Part shown: in pieces, positions 1-6,667 of the stretch
Position numbering within the stretch: the stretch's first letter is position 1
Layout of the letters: every line of letters begins with the position of its first letter
Position numbers and translations under genes: made by a program
Source of the DNA: an uncultured Clostridia bacterium
GTDB taxonomy: Bacteria > Bacillota_A > Clostridia > Oscillospirales > Ruminococcaceae
Assembly: GCA_947169455.1 (NCBI GenBank)
Contig: CAMVPV010000057.1
Span: 1 to 7,622, forward strand
Length of the DNA: 7,622 nucleotides
Direction: 5' to 3'
Notes under the pieces: generated by a model
Database searches by the model: none
What the model was told of the DNA's origin: nothing
The model's input: only the letters and a program-made list of their open reading frames with translations

Positions 1-1090
1 CTACGTGATGGACAAGGGCTCCATCGTCGCGGATGCAGACCGTGCCGCCGAAAGACGGCTGCGGGGGACACACGGAGAGGGGCTCGCCACTTACCGTGAG
101 GTTATCGGGAAGCTTTCCACTAAAACCAAACCCGAGGGCGGCGCTCTCACGCTGCTGCTCGACCGCTGGATAAGCACCGTGCTCAGTGAGACTGTCGCTG
201 AAACGGGTCTTTCAGCAAATGACCCCGCACTCACGGCAGAGACAGATAAGAAGATATACGCCGTCACTTCATCGGTCAGCGAAATGGTCCACGGATTTGA
301 ATTTGCGCGGCTGCTGTCCCTGTACTATCACGCATATCTCGACGGCGACGACGAAACGAGATCAAAGGTGATACGCTGGTTCCGCGGCGAATATCATCTC
401 AAGCGCGAGGCAAGGGAAGAACTCGGCGTGAATATCATCATCAGCGACGATGACTGGTATGATTACCTGAAGATGTTCTTCCGCCTTGCGGGTTACTCCG
501 GTCTGATGATAATGATAGACGAGCTCGTGAACATCTACAAGATACCCAATTCGATAACGCGGCAGTACAATTACGAAAAGATACTCACTATGTACAACGA
601 CACATTGCAGGGCAAGGCGCGTTATTTAGGCATATTGATGGGCGCTACCCCGCAGGCGGCAGAGGATAAGCGCCGCGGGTTATACAGCTATGAAGCACTG
701 CGCTCCCGCCTTGCGGAGGGAAAATTCTCCAAACCGGGCGCAAGGGATATGCTCGCGCCGGTGATACGGCTCGACCCGCTCACCGCCGAGGAAATGCTGA
801 TACTCTGTGAAAAGCTGACCTCCATGCACGCGGGGCTGTACGGCTATGATGAAAAGCTCACGACGGACGACCTCGCGCTGTTCATAAAGACAGAATACGA
901 GCGCATAGGCGCTGACGCTAATATCACTCCGCGCGAGGTGATACGCGATTTCATCGAACTGCTCGATATCCTGTATCAGTCCCCCGGAAAAAACATCGGC
1001 GAGCTGCTCGGCTCGGAGGAATTTTCCTATGCCGCTTCGGAGGCAGTCTCCGATAATGCGGATGCGGATTTTGCGGAATTTACCGTCTGA
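1..1090 (+). CDS. BrxD-like (DUF2791) P-loop ATP-binding protein, 5' end missing
   Basis: Partial gene. The frame is open to the window edge (first full codon at base 2), so the GTG/ATG codons at 5-10 are internal and not starts. About 360 residues remain. Family members are roughly 430-450 residues, so the N-terminus with the Walker A loop should lie just upstream. Counting from the codon at base 5, residues 8-60 carry the family-typical stretch with ERRLRGT and STKTKPEGGAL. LMIMIDEL at 167-174 is a good Walker B (D172, E173). YLGILMGATPQ at 207-217 resembles a sensor 1 strand. The C-terminal part is helical and ends in an acidic tail. In type 2 BREX (Pgl) loci, BrxD is an ATPase next to the BrxHI helicase, which is exactly the arrangement here (11-base gap, clearly one operon). 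Its biochemical role is unknown. It could equally belong to a related TerB/ATPase/helicase module. The family call is fairly secure, the system is not. Confidence 0.8.
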   Translation, partial: YVMDKGSIVADADRAAERRLRGTHGEGLATYREVIGKLSTKTKPEGGALTLLLDRWISTVLSETVAETGLSANDPALTAETDKKIYAVTSSVSEMVHGFEFARLLSLYYHAYLDGDDETRSKVIRWFRGEYHLKREAREELGVNIIISDDDWYDYLKMFFRLAGYSGLMIMIDELVNIYKIPNSITRQYNYEKILTMYNDTLQGKARYLGILMGATPQAAEDKRRGLYSYEALRSRLAEGKFSKPGARDMLAPVIRLDPLTAEEMLILCEKLTSMHAGLYGYDEKLTTDDLALFIKTEYERIGADANITPREVIRDFIELLDILYQSPGKNIGELLGSEEFSYAASEAVSDNADADFAEFTV

Positions 1091-1101
1091 TCGGAGATAC
1101 T

Positions 1102-3342
1102 ATGGATATTTTTGAAAGATACTCCCCCTTCATACAGGACTATATTTACAGATCGGGCTGGCAGACGCTCCGCGCAGTGCAGAACGCCGCCGGCGACGCG
1201 ATATTCAATACCGACAGGAACGTTCTCATAGCGGCATCGACCGCATCCGGAAAGACAGAGGCGGCTTTTTTTCCGATACTCACACTTCTCGATGAGGAGC
1301 CGTCCTCATCGGTAGGAGTATTGTACATCGCACCGCTGAAAGCACTGATAAACGATCAGTTCGGCAGACTGAACGAGCTCTGCGCCGAAAACGGCATAAC
1401 CGTCACACGCTGGCACGGCGACGCTTCGCAGACACAGAAGCGCAAACTGCTCCGAAAGCCCTCCGGTATATTGCAGATAACCCCCGAATCGCTCGAATCG
1501 CTGCTGATAAACAAGCACATGATGATACCGTCGCTGTTCGGCGATCTTCGCTTTATCGTGATAGATGAGATACATTCGCTGCTGCGCGGCGACAGGGGCG
1601 CACAGACCTTCTGCCTTATCGAGCGGCTGTGCCGCCTTGCAGGCTGCGACCCGCGCCGCATCGGGCTTTCCGCTACCATTGGCGACCCTGCGGCAGCGGG
1701 AAGTTTCCTTTCGGCGGGCAGCAGCAGAGGCACCGTCATCCCGAAATTCGACGGCGGAAAGGATATCTGGCGCATATCTATGGAGCACTTCTTCAATTCC
1801 GGCGCACAGGCGGACGAGGGAAAAACTCCCGCTGAGGAGATCTACGTACAGGAACCGCCTACCGACAGCGCTCCGAAAGCCGCCGACCCCGGAATGGGAT
1901 ATATATTTGAACATACCCGCGGCAAAAAATGCCTTATCTTCACCAATTCCCGCGAGGAATGTGAGGACGTATGCCAGCGGCTGCGGCAATACTGCGAGGC
2001 AAAGCACGAACCCGACCGCTTTCTGATACATCACGGGAACCTCTCAGCTTCTTACCGAGAAAGCGCAGAGGAGGAAATGAAGGACGACGATTCACTTATG
2101 AGCGTATGCGCCACCGCAACGCTCGAGCTCGGGATAGATATCGGTCGGCTCGAACGCGCATTCCAGATAGACGCACCGTTCACAGTTTCCGGATTTTTAC
2201 AGCGCATGGGACGCACCGGACGCCGCGGCTCCCCCTCTGAAATGTGGTTCGTGATGCGGGAGGAACATCCCGAGGCACGCGCCATGCTGCCGGATATGAT
2301 ACCGTGGTACCTTATCCAGGGGATAGCGCTCGTGCAGCTGTATATCGAGCAGCGCTTCGTGGAGCCGCCCAAAACAGACAGGCTGCCGTTCAGCCTGCTG
2401 TATCACCAGACCATGAGCACGCTCGCATCCTGCGGGGAAATGACCCCCGCCGAGCTCGCCTCGCGCATACTTACGCTGTCCGTATTCCACAGGATAACAA
2501 AGGACGACTTCCGTACACTGCTGCTGCACCTGATAAAGACCGACCACATCAACCGCACCGAAAACGGCGGGCTCATCGTCGGGATAACAGGAGAGCGGAT
2601 AGTTAACAGCTATAAATTCTATGCAGTATTCAAGGAGAATATCGAATACACCGTCCGCACAGGCTCCGAACAGCTCGGAACCATCGTCAAGCCGCCCCCG
2701 CCGGGAGAAAAGATAGCCATAGCAGGGCGCGTATGGGTGGTGGAGGATGTCGATCACAAGCGGCGCGAGGTTTACTGCACAATGGTCAAGGGGAACATAC
2801 CCGCATATTTCGGGGACTGCCCCGGCGATATACATACAAGGATACTTGAACGTATGCATGATGTGCTCTGCGAGCGGAAAAATTACCCGTATCTCATGCG
2901 ACACGCAGTCTGCCGGCTGGAGGACGCACGCGATACTTTCGATAAGGCGGAGATGAAAGACAGCCCGCTGATACATCTCGGCGGGAAAATGTGGGCATTT
3001 TTCCCGTGGCTCGGCAGCTACGCCTTCCTTGCAATGGAACGTTTCCTGAAGCTGAAATGCAAGGACAGACTGAAGCTGAAAGGGCTCGATCCCGCACGGC
3101 CTTACTATATGCAGTTCACCATGCAGGCGGGCGCGGAAGAATTCTTCCGCGTGCTGAAAGAAGAAGCGGAAAAGGAGTTTGACCCGCTGGAGCTTGTATA
3201 TCCCGGCGAAGTACCCGTCTTTGAAAAGTATGATGAATATCTCCCCGAAGAACTCGTGCGCAGAGGATTTGCTCACGGGATACTTGACATCGAGGGAATG
3301 AAAGCGCGCATCATGAGCTGGGATATCAAAAATATTACTTAG
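1102..3342 (+). CDS. Lhr-like superfamily II DEAD/DEAH-box helicase, BrxHI type
   Basis: Complete 746-residue ATP-dependent nucleic-acid helicase. The motifs are intact and in order: motif I ASTASGKT (45-52), Ia APLKAL (77-82), II DEIH (155-158), III SAT (190-192), IV LIFTNS (278-283), V ATLELGIDIG (339-348) and VI QRMGRTGRRG (367-376). Two RecA-like domains therefore fill about residues 20-390. The rest (390-746) is the long C-terminal region seen in Lhr-like proteins: a helical, probably winged-helix part, then a small beta-rich segment around 525-560 (GTIVKPPPPGEK, AGRVWVVEDVD). The ATG at 1102 is supported by GGAG at 1093-1096, five bases upstream. No promoter is visible in the 11-base gap, so it is cotranscribed with the ATPase before it. 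In type 2 BREX this helicase is BrxHI and accompanies BrxD. Its substrate is not established. An independent DNA-repair Lhr helicase is the alternative, made less likely by the neighbour. Confidence 0.9.
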   Translation: MDIFERYSPFIQDYIYRSGWQTLRAVQNAAGDAIFNTDRNVLIAASTASGKTEAAFFPILTLLDEEPSSSVGVLYIAPLKALINDQFGRLNELCAENGITVTRWHGDASQTQKRKLLRKPSGILQITPESLESLLINKHMMIPSLFGDLRFIVIDEIHSLLRGDRGAQTFCLIERLCRLAGCDPRRIGLSATIGDPAAAGSFLSAGSSRGTVIPKFDGGKDIWRISMEHFFNSGAQADEGKTPAEEIYVQEPPTDSAPKAADPGMGYIFEHTRGKKCLIFTNSREECEDVCQRLRQYCEAKHEPDRFLIHHGNLSASYRESAEEEMKDDDSLMSVCATATLELGIDIGRLERAFQIDAPFTVSGFLQRMGRTGRRGSPSEMWFVMREEHPEARAMLPDMIPWYLIQGIALVQLYIEQRFVEPPKTDRLPFSLLYHQTMSTLASCGEMTPAELASRILTLSVFHRITKDDFRTLLLHLIKTDHINRTENGGLIVGITGERIVNSYKFYAVFKENIEYTVRTGSEQLGTIVKPPPPGEKIAIAGRVWVVEDVDHKRREVYCTMVKGNIPAYFGDCPGDIHTRILERMHDVLCERKNYPYLMRHAVCRLEDARDTFDKAEMKDSPLIHLGGKMWAFFPWLGSYAFLAMERFLKLKCKDRLKLKGLDPARPYYMQFTMQAGAEEFFRVLKEEAEKEFDPLELVYPGEVPVFEKYDEYLPEELVRRGFAHGILDIEGMKARIMSWDIKNIT

Positions 3343-3385
3343 GCGATCACTACCCGCAGCTTAAGCGTCAACACGCTGAAAACAG

Positions 3386-3426
3386 AAAACAGCCCTTCCT
3401 GCCGTACAGACAGGAAAGGCTGTTTT
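3386..3426. terminator. Bidirectional intrinsic terminator between convergent operons
   Basis: Bases 3386-3401 pair with 3411-3426, 15 pairs with a single A/C mismatch (3417 against 3395), around a 9-base loop. The stem begins AAAACAGCC and ends GGCTGTTTT, so it has a U-tract on the + strand. A T-rich tail also exists on the - strand, from the A-rich run at 3380-3389. It lies 43 bases after the helicase stop and only 3 bases after the permease stop, so it should end both transcripts. A small extra hairpin (AGCGT-CAAC-ACGCT, 3364-3377) precedes it. Confidence 0.88.
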
Positions 3427-3429
3427 TGT

Positions 3430-4506
3430 TCATCGTTTGTCAAGGTCTATGAATTCAAGCGCTATTATCGATGCTGTCGCAAATACCACTATCGCAGCAA
3501 CAAGGTAGAACCAGCAAACGGCTATATTATCCGATGTGGAGCTGTAGTCCTCCTTGTAGCCCTGCTCGGAACACCTGTACATGAGGTTGTTCCTTGCTTC
3601 TTCATCTTCATAAAGATGATCGACCACCGGTATGAGCGGCTGATATGTCTTGTTTTCATCTATCTTGTCGCTGAGATCTATACGCTGTCCGTGAGCGATC
3701 AGCGTTCCTCCTTCAATAGAAAGATCCTCATCGCCGTAGGTCGAGAGCACTATGCCTGCCACGTACTCCATTTCCTTGCCGTTTATCTCGATCTCTCTCA
3801 TGTTGCGCAGAGCTGTCCAGCCCGTCACCATTTTCAGACCGTTGTAATTATACTGCGCACATACGGCACTCAGACCCCACTTCGATATCGTGAAATCCGA
3901 TATGAAAAGCATATTCTGCGGCAGCTCAAAGAAACCGCCCGAAAAGATGAGCTGGAATATCAGAAAGAACGGCATTACTGTCATCGCAGTGGTAGAGGTC
4001 TTCACAACAGCCGATATGAACAGCGATATGATATCCGCCGAATAGGTGATGAGGAATATCGTTATCACCATATCATAATACGCATACCCCGAGGAAAAGC
4101 TCTTAGTCGGCAGACTGACATTCGTTGTTTTGAATACCGCCAGTGTTATCAGGGTCTGACACAGACAGAGAAAAGCCTGATATATCATGTGCGCTGTTAT
4201 GTATGCGGAAATATGAAGCCCCGAACGGTGCTCCCTCTTGATGATGGGGCGCTCACGGCATATCACCTGTATGGAATTGAAGCAGCCGTTCCATATACAG
4301 ATACAGGTCAGTGCAAATCCGCCTATCAGCGTGCCCTCCATCGTTTTGCCAAGATTTGTGGCAACTACCGACGATACCATGAACGCGATGATCCCCGCCA
4401 TCGGCATTACCTTCCAGTCGTTCTGGTACACCAGCATCCTGAACATTTTTCCGAGATATACGGCAGTCTGTTCCGCCCTGCCGGTGCGTATGGTCTTTTC
4501 TTTCAT
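3430..4506 (-). CDS. ABC-2 type transporter permease, ABCG/White-like
   Basis: Complete 358-residue integral membrane subunit of an ABC exporter. Hydrophobic segments lie near residues 34-50, 58-76, 101-125, 143-166, 172-192 and 328-350, the six-helix plan of ABCG-type permeases. The segment between helices 2 and 3 (RERPIIKREHRSGLHISAY, 84-102) matches the conserved amphipathic E-x-x-x-x-RE-x-x-x-G-x-x-x-x-x-AY coupling region of ABCG/White proteins. The ISKWGLSA stretch (207-214) after helix 5 is also typical. A large loop of about 135 residues (193-327) precedes the last helix and should face outside. It contains C216 and C312, which might form a disulfide. The start overlaps the ATPase stop by four bases (ATGA). 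GGAGGT (complement of 4516-4521) sits 9 bases upstream of the ATG, so the two are translationally coupled. The substrate cannot be inferred. Confidence 0.87.
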   Translation of the reverse strand: MKEKTIRTGRAEQTAVYLGKMFRMLVYQNDWKVMPMAGIIAFMVSSVVATNLGKTMEGTLIGGFALTCICIWNGCFNSIQVICRERPIIKREHRSGLHISAYITAHMIYQAFLCLCQTLITLAVFKTTNVSLPTKSFSSGYAYYDMVITIFLITYSADIISLFISAVVKTSTTAMTVMPFFLIFQLIFSGGFFELPQNMLFISDFTISKWGLSAVCAQYNYNGLKMVTGWTALRNMREIEINGKEMEYVAGIVLSTYGDEDLSIEGGTLIAHGQRIDLSDKIDENKTYQPLIPVVDHLYEDEEARNNLMYRCSEQGYKEDYSSTSDNIAVCWFYLVAAIVVFATASIIALEFIDLDKR

Positions 4507-5846
4507 GATGCGCTCACCTCCGCCTGTTCAAGCCCGGCATATTTTGCCACAAATTCTTCCGCTCTTCCTTCGCCGCCCTCTTCCTTCTGGTTTATCGAAA
4601 GCAGGATCTGCTCCATTGAGGTCTTACCGAAGAATTCGTATGCTTTCTCCACGCTCCCGTAATATGCGAGCCGTCCCGTGCGGCTGCTGTCCTTCGCAAG
4701 AACGATAACGTCATCGAAAAGGTCTATTACTCTGTCCGGCGTGTGCGTTATTACCATGACTATCTTTCCCGTGTCCGCGATGGAACGCAGGCTCTCGAAA
4801 AGCTCACGCGCAACTATGCCGTCCAGTCCGGAGTCGGGCTCGTCAAGTATGAACAGCGACGGGTTGGATATGTACTCCATTGCTATGGAAAGCCTCTTTC
4901 TCTGACCGCCCGAAAGCTTATCCACAAGGCTGCTCCTTACCGCGCCCAGTCCGAATTTGTTGAGCACGCCGTCTATGCGCTCCTTCTTCTCGGCGATCTT
5001 CATATACATCGGCAGACGGAGAGATGCCGCATCCGCAATAGTACGGTAAACCGTATCGTTTCCGCGCATGAGATCCTGCTGCGGAACAAAGCCGATATCA
5101 TACTTCATGCTCTTGTAGTCCTTATACACACTGCTTGTGCCCAGCATTATATTGGCGTTGGCCTTTTCATAGCCGGTAACGGCATTCAGGAATGTTGTCT
5201 TGCCCGCGCCGGAACCGCCCAGCAGAAGTACCATGTGTCCCTTGGGAACGGTAAGTCTGATATCCTTCAGCAGGGTCTTGGTCTTTATGATATTCGTCAC
5301 CTTGCGTTCCTTTATATCCACCGTCAGATCAACGCCCGCTGTGGAATCATCAAATACAGCGTCAGAGACGTTTTCCTTCGTCTCTACCGGAACTATCTTC
5401 TTTGACAAGCCCCACCATAATACCATGATGCCGTCAAAGATAGCCCATGCGAATATCCATTTCTTGCTCTTGCCGAATTTTTCGATAAGTCCTATGAATA
5501 TCCTGATGCGGTAAACATAATAAATGATATATACGGTGATATACGCAAAAATATACAGTGGGATCTCATTGAGCGGAGCCAGCGGACTGCCCGGCTGTGC
5601 TGCTGCGGCAGACAGTGCAGACATGATATTCCCGATACCGCTCAGGAGCATGAACGTCACTCCGTCGATCTCACGCCCGGCACATTCTCCGAGAACATAG
5701 GCATTTTTGAAAGGGATAAGTGCATACCAGCCCTTTTTGCCGAATTTGACAAAGATCGCCCACATACCGATAAGATACAGTATATCGCCAATCAGATCCG
5801 TCAAGCTGCTTGCGACAGATGTATCATTAAAAGAAAGTGAAAACAT
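4503..5846 (-). CDS. ABC transporter ATP-binding protein with N-terminal DUF5684-like membrane domain
   Basis: 447-residue energising subunit paired with the downstream permease. The N-terminal ~150 residues are hydrophobic, with about four membrane segments (near 17-36, 63-82, 95-117 and 128-146). They include GWYALIPFKNAYVLGE, the pattern of DUF5684-type membrane domains often found in Ruminococcus-like bacteria. A short linker leads to one ABC ATPase domain (about 175-405): Walker A GGSGAGKT (210-217), Q-loop VPQQD (254-258), signature LSGGQRKR (311-318), Walker B LFILDEP with D-loop SGLD (331-342), and switch histidine in THTP (H368). The YYGSVEKAYEFFG stretch after it is characteristic of ABCG/White-like ATPases. 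The first in-frame ATG (5859-5861) is rejected because it lies inside the Shine-Dalgarno sequence. The chosen ATG at 5844-5846 is six bases past GGAGG. The last 30 residues are acidic and probably disordered. The transported substrate is unknown. Multidrug-like or peptide export are possible. Confidence 0.88.
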   Translation of the reverse strand: MFSLSFNDTSVASSLTDLIGDILYLIGMWAIFVKFGKKGWYALIPFKNAYVLGECAGREIDGVTFMLLSGIGNIMSALSAAAAQPGSPLAPLNEIPLYIFAYITVYIIYYVYRIRIFIGLIEKFGKSKKWIFAWAIFDGIMVLWWGLSKKIVPVETKENVSDAVFDDSTAGVDLTVDIKERKVTNIIKTKTLLKDIRLTVPKGHMVLLLGGSGAGKTTFLNAVTGYEKANANIMLGTSSVYKDYKSMKYDIGFVPQQDLMRGNDTVYRTIADAASLRLPMYMKIAEKKERIDGVLNKFGLGAVRSSLVDKLSGGQRKRLSIAMEYISNPSLFILDEPDSGLDGIVARELFESLRSIADTGKIVMVITHTPDRVIDLFDDVIVLAKDSSRTGRLAYYGSVEKAYEFFGKTSMEQILLSINQKEEGGEGRAEEFVAKYAGLEQAEVSAS

Positions 5847-5852
5847 ATAATT

Positions 5853-5859
5853 CCTCCCC
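5853..5859 (-). promoter_or_regulatory. Ribosome binding site that fixes the ABC ATPase start
   Basis: On the - strand this reads GGGGAGG, six bases before the ATG at 5846. It overlaps the upstream in-frame ATG at 5861-5859, which therefore cannot be the normal start. It removes five residues (MGRNY) from the longest reading. Confidence 0.85.
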
Positions 5860-5874
5860 ATCCTTTTATTCTGA

Positions 5875-5888
5875 AATGATATATCATT
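5875..5888. promoter_or_regulatory. Perfect 14-bp palindrome, candidate operator of the ABC operon
   Basis: AATGATATATCATT is a perfect dyad, extended imperfectly by CTGA and CAG on its flanks. It starts a few bases downstream of the expected transcription start of the ABC operon promoter, where a bound repressor would block initiation or early elongation. A matching half-site (AATGATA on the - strand, 5932-5938) lies just upstream of the -35 box. No regulator gene is in the window, so the binding protein is unknown. AT-rich short palindromes can also arise by chance. Confidence 0.45.
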
Positions 5889-5900
5889 CAGGACATATTA

Positions 5901-5930
5901 ATTATAACATACTCCTATACCGAATGTCAA
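5901..5930 (-). promoter_or_regulatory. Sigma-A-type promoter of the ABC exporter operon
   Basis: Reading the - strand, TTGACA (complement of 5925-5930) and TATAAT (complement of 5901-5906) are both exact consensus hexamers with an 18-base spacer. The -10 box is preceded by TGT, giving an extended -10. The transcription start is expected near 5894, leaving a leader of about 48 bases to the ATG at 5846. This is the strongest promoter in the window. If read as TTATAA, the spacer would be 17. Confidence 0.85.
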
Positions 5931-6082
5931 GTATCATTTGAACCGGGCAGAACGTCCGCCCGACTGCACAGGATGCTGTGACGTTCCGTATCGTCTTTCA
6001 ACAATTCTGTCAGTATATGTTGATTAGGCAGCAGATATTTCATTTCTGTCTGCTATGCGTCATTTTCATTAATGATCGGTTA

Positions 6083-6111
6083 TTGACTTTTCGTGATATA
6101 TGCTGTATCAT
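6083..6111 (+). promoter_or_regulatory. Promoter of the YccF-like gene
   Basis: TTGACT (6083-6088) and TATCAT (6106-6111) are separated by the optimal 17 bases. The predicted start is near 6118, giving a leader of about 74 bases. This placement shows that ATG codons at or before 6093 cannot be the start of the following gene. Confidence 0.72.
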
Positions 6112-6143
6112 ATATACAGAAACAAAACAACAGCCACCCAATA

Positions 6144-6170
6144 CATCATACCCACATAAGCGGTATGATG
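6144..6170 (+). promoter_or_regulatory. Inverted repeat in the YccF leader (hairpin or operator)
   Basis: CATCATACC (6144-6152) and GGTATGATG (6162-6170) are perfect 9-base inverted arms around a 9-base spacer. They lie roughly 27-53 bases after the predicted transcription start and end 7 bases before the ribosome binding site. It could act as an RNA hairpin that protects or tunes the message, or as a DNA operator for a dimeric regulator. There is no U-tract, so it is not a terminator, and it does not cover the ribosome site. Confidence 0.5.
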
Positions 6171-6191
6171 CATACAGAAAGGAAATGGATC

Positions 6192-6569
6192 ATGAGAATA
6201 CTTGGAAATATACTCTGGATACTCACCGGCGGACTTTTCAGCGCACTCGGATGGATACTCGCAGGATGCCTGTGGTGCATAACCATAATCGGGATACCTG
6301 TCGGGATACAGTGCTTCAAGATGTCGAGTATTTCATTCAATCCCTTCGGCAAGGAAGTCAGCTACGATGACAACGGCGCCGGTTCATTCATCCTGAATGT
6401 CATCTGGTTCCTGGTAAGCGGTCTGGAACTCGCACTGGGCAACTTTCTCATCGGTCTGATCCTGTGCATTACCATAGTCGGCATCCCGTTCGGCAAGCAG
6501 TATTTCAAGATAGCCAAGCTTTCGCTCCGTCCGTTCGGCGCCAATGTTGAACGCGCCGCTATCCTCTGA
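6192..6569 (+). CDS. YccF domain-containing small membrane protein
   Basis: Complete 125-residue inner-membrane protein with the two internal repeats of the YccF family: CITIIGIPVG...F-K...PFG (29-53) and CITIVGIPFG...F-K...PFG (92-116). They are 63 residues apart and share about 15 of 26 aligned residues. Each follows a hydrophobic, Trp- and Gly-rich stretch (about 5-38 and 66-100), so two to four membrane passes are likely. The molecular function of the family is not known. The ATG at 6192 was chosen because AAAGGA (6178-6183) lies eight bases upstream and the family-typical sequence MRILGNILW begins there. The longer reading from 6093 starts inside the promoter. It stands alone with its own promoter and terminator, so there is no operon context to suggest a role. 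Confidence 0.9.
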   Translation: MRILGNILWILTGGLFSALGWILAGCLWCITIIGIPVGIQCFKMSSISFNPFGKEVSYDDNGAGSFILNVIWFLVSGLELALGNFLIGLILCITIVGIPFGKQYFKIAKLSLRPFGANVERAAIL

Positions 6570-6604
6570 AAGGTACGCCCGGTATCATGACCGGTTCTGT
6601 ATAA

Positions 6605-6642
6605 AAAATGCTCCGTATATCTCACGATATACGGAGCATTTT
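6605..6642. terminator. Bidirectional intrinsic terminator, perfect 16-bp stem
   Basis: Bases 6605-6620 and 6627-6642 are exact inverted repeats (AAAATGCTCCGTATAT and its complement) around the 6-base loop CTCACG. The outer A/T pairs supply a U-tract on either strand, and A6603-A6604 extend it on the - strand. It lies 35 bases after the YccF stop and 25 bases after the recombinase stop (- strand), so it can end both convergent transcripts. Confidence 0.88.
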
Positions 6643-6667
6643 CAGTTCAGAAAGATATCATCTTCCG

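Larger units (their letters stand above)
5847..6191. other. Divergent intergenic region between the ABC operon and the YccF-like gene
   Basis: This 345-base gap holds the two divergent promoters, the ABC-side palindrome and the YccF leader dyad, all listed separately. Between the promoters (5931-6082) I see no credible gene. It has a GC-rich interrupted dyad (CGGGC at 5944-5948 with GCCCG at 5958-5962), a weak CACAG/CTGTG pair (5967-5980), and a 10-bp palindrome TCATTAATGA (6066-6075) just upstream of the YccF -35 box. None is long enough to be called a terminator or structured RNA. Confidence 0.6.

Noticed and set aside
2197..3276. Long - strand open frame (359 codons) opposite the helicase
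   Set aside because: It lies wholly within the helicase gene, has no recognisable motifs and no ribosome site, and is explained by the codon pattern of the real gene.
3616..4662. Long + strand open frame (348 codons) opposite the permease and the end of the ATPase
   Set aside because: It covers two well-supported - strand genes, has no domain signal, and spans their overlap.
4743..5405. + strand open frame (220 codons) opposite the ABC ATPase
   Set aside because: It is antisense to the Walker and signature motifs of a clear ABC protein and has no promoter or ribosome site.
5944..5980. GC-rich dyad CGGGC/GCCCG and the nearby CACAG/CTGTG pair
   Set aside because: Stems of only five base pairs without a U-tract are too weak to call a terminator, riboswitch or operator.
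6093..6191. 33-codon N-terminal extension of the YccF-like protein
   Set aside because: It begins between the -35 and -10 boxes, has no Shine-Dalgarno sequence, and the added residues are polar and unlike the family.
5978..6370. + strand open frame beginning in the intergenic gap
   Set aside because: It has no ribosome site, begins before the promoter, and overlaps the YccF-like gene in another frame.
6579..6594. CCGGT/ACCGG hairpin just after the YccF stop codon
   Set aside because: It is a five-pair stem with no U-tract. The real terminator follows at 6605-6642.
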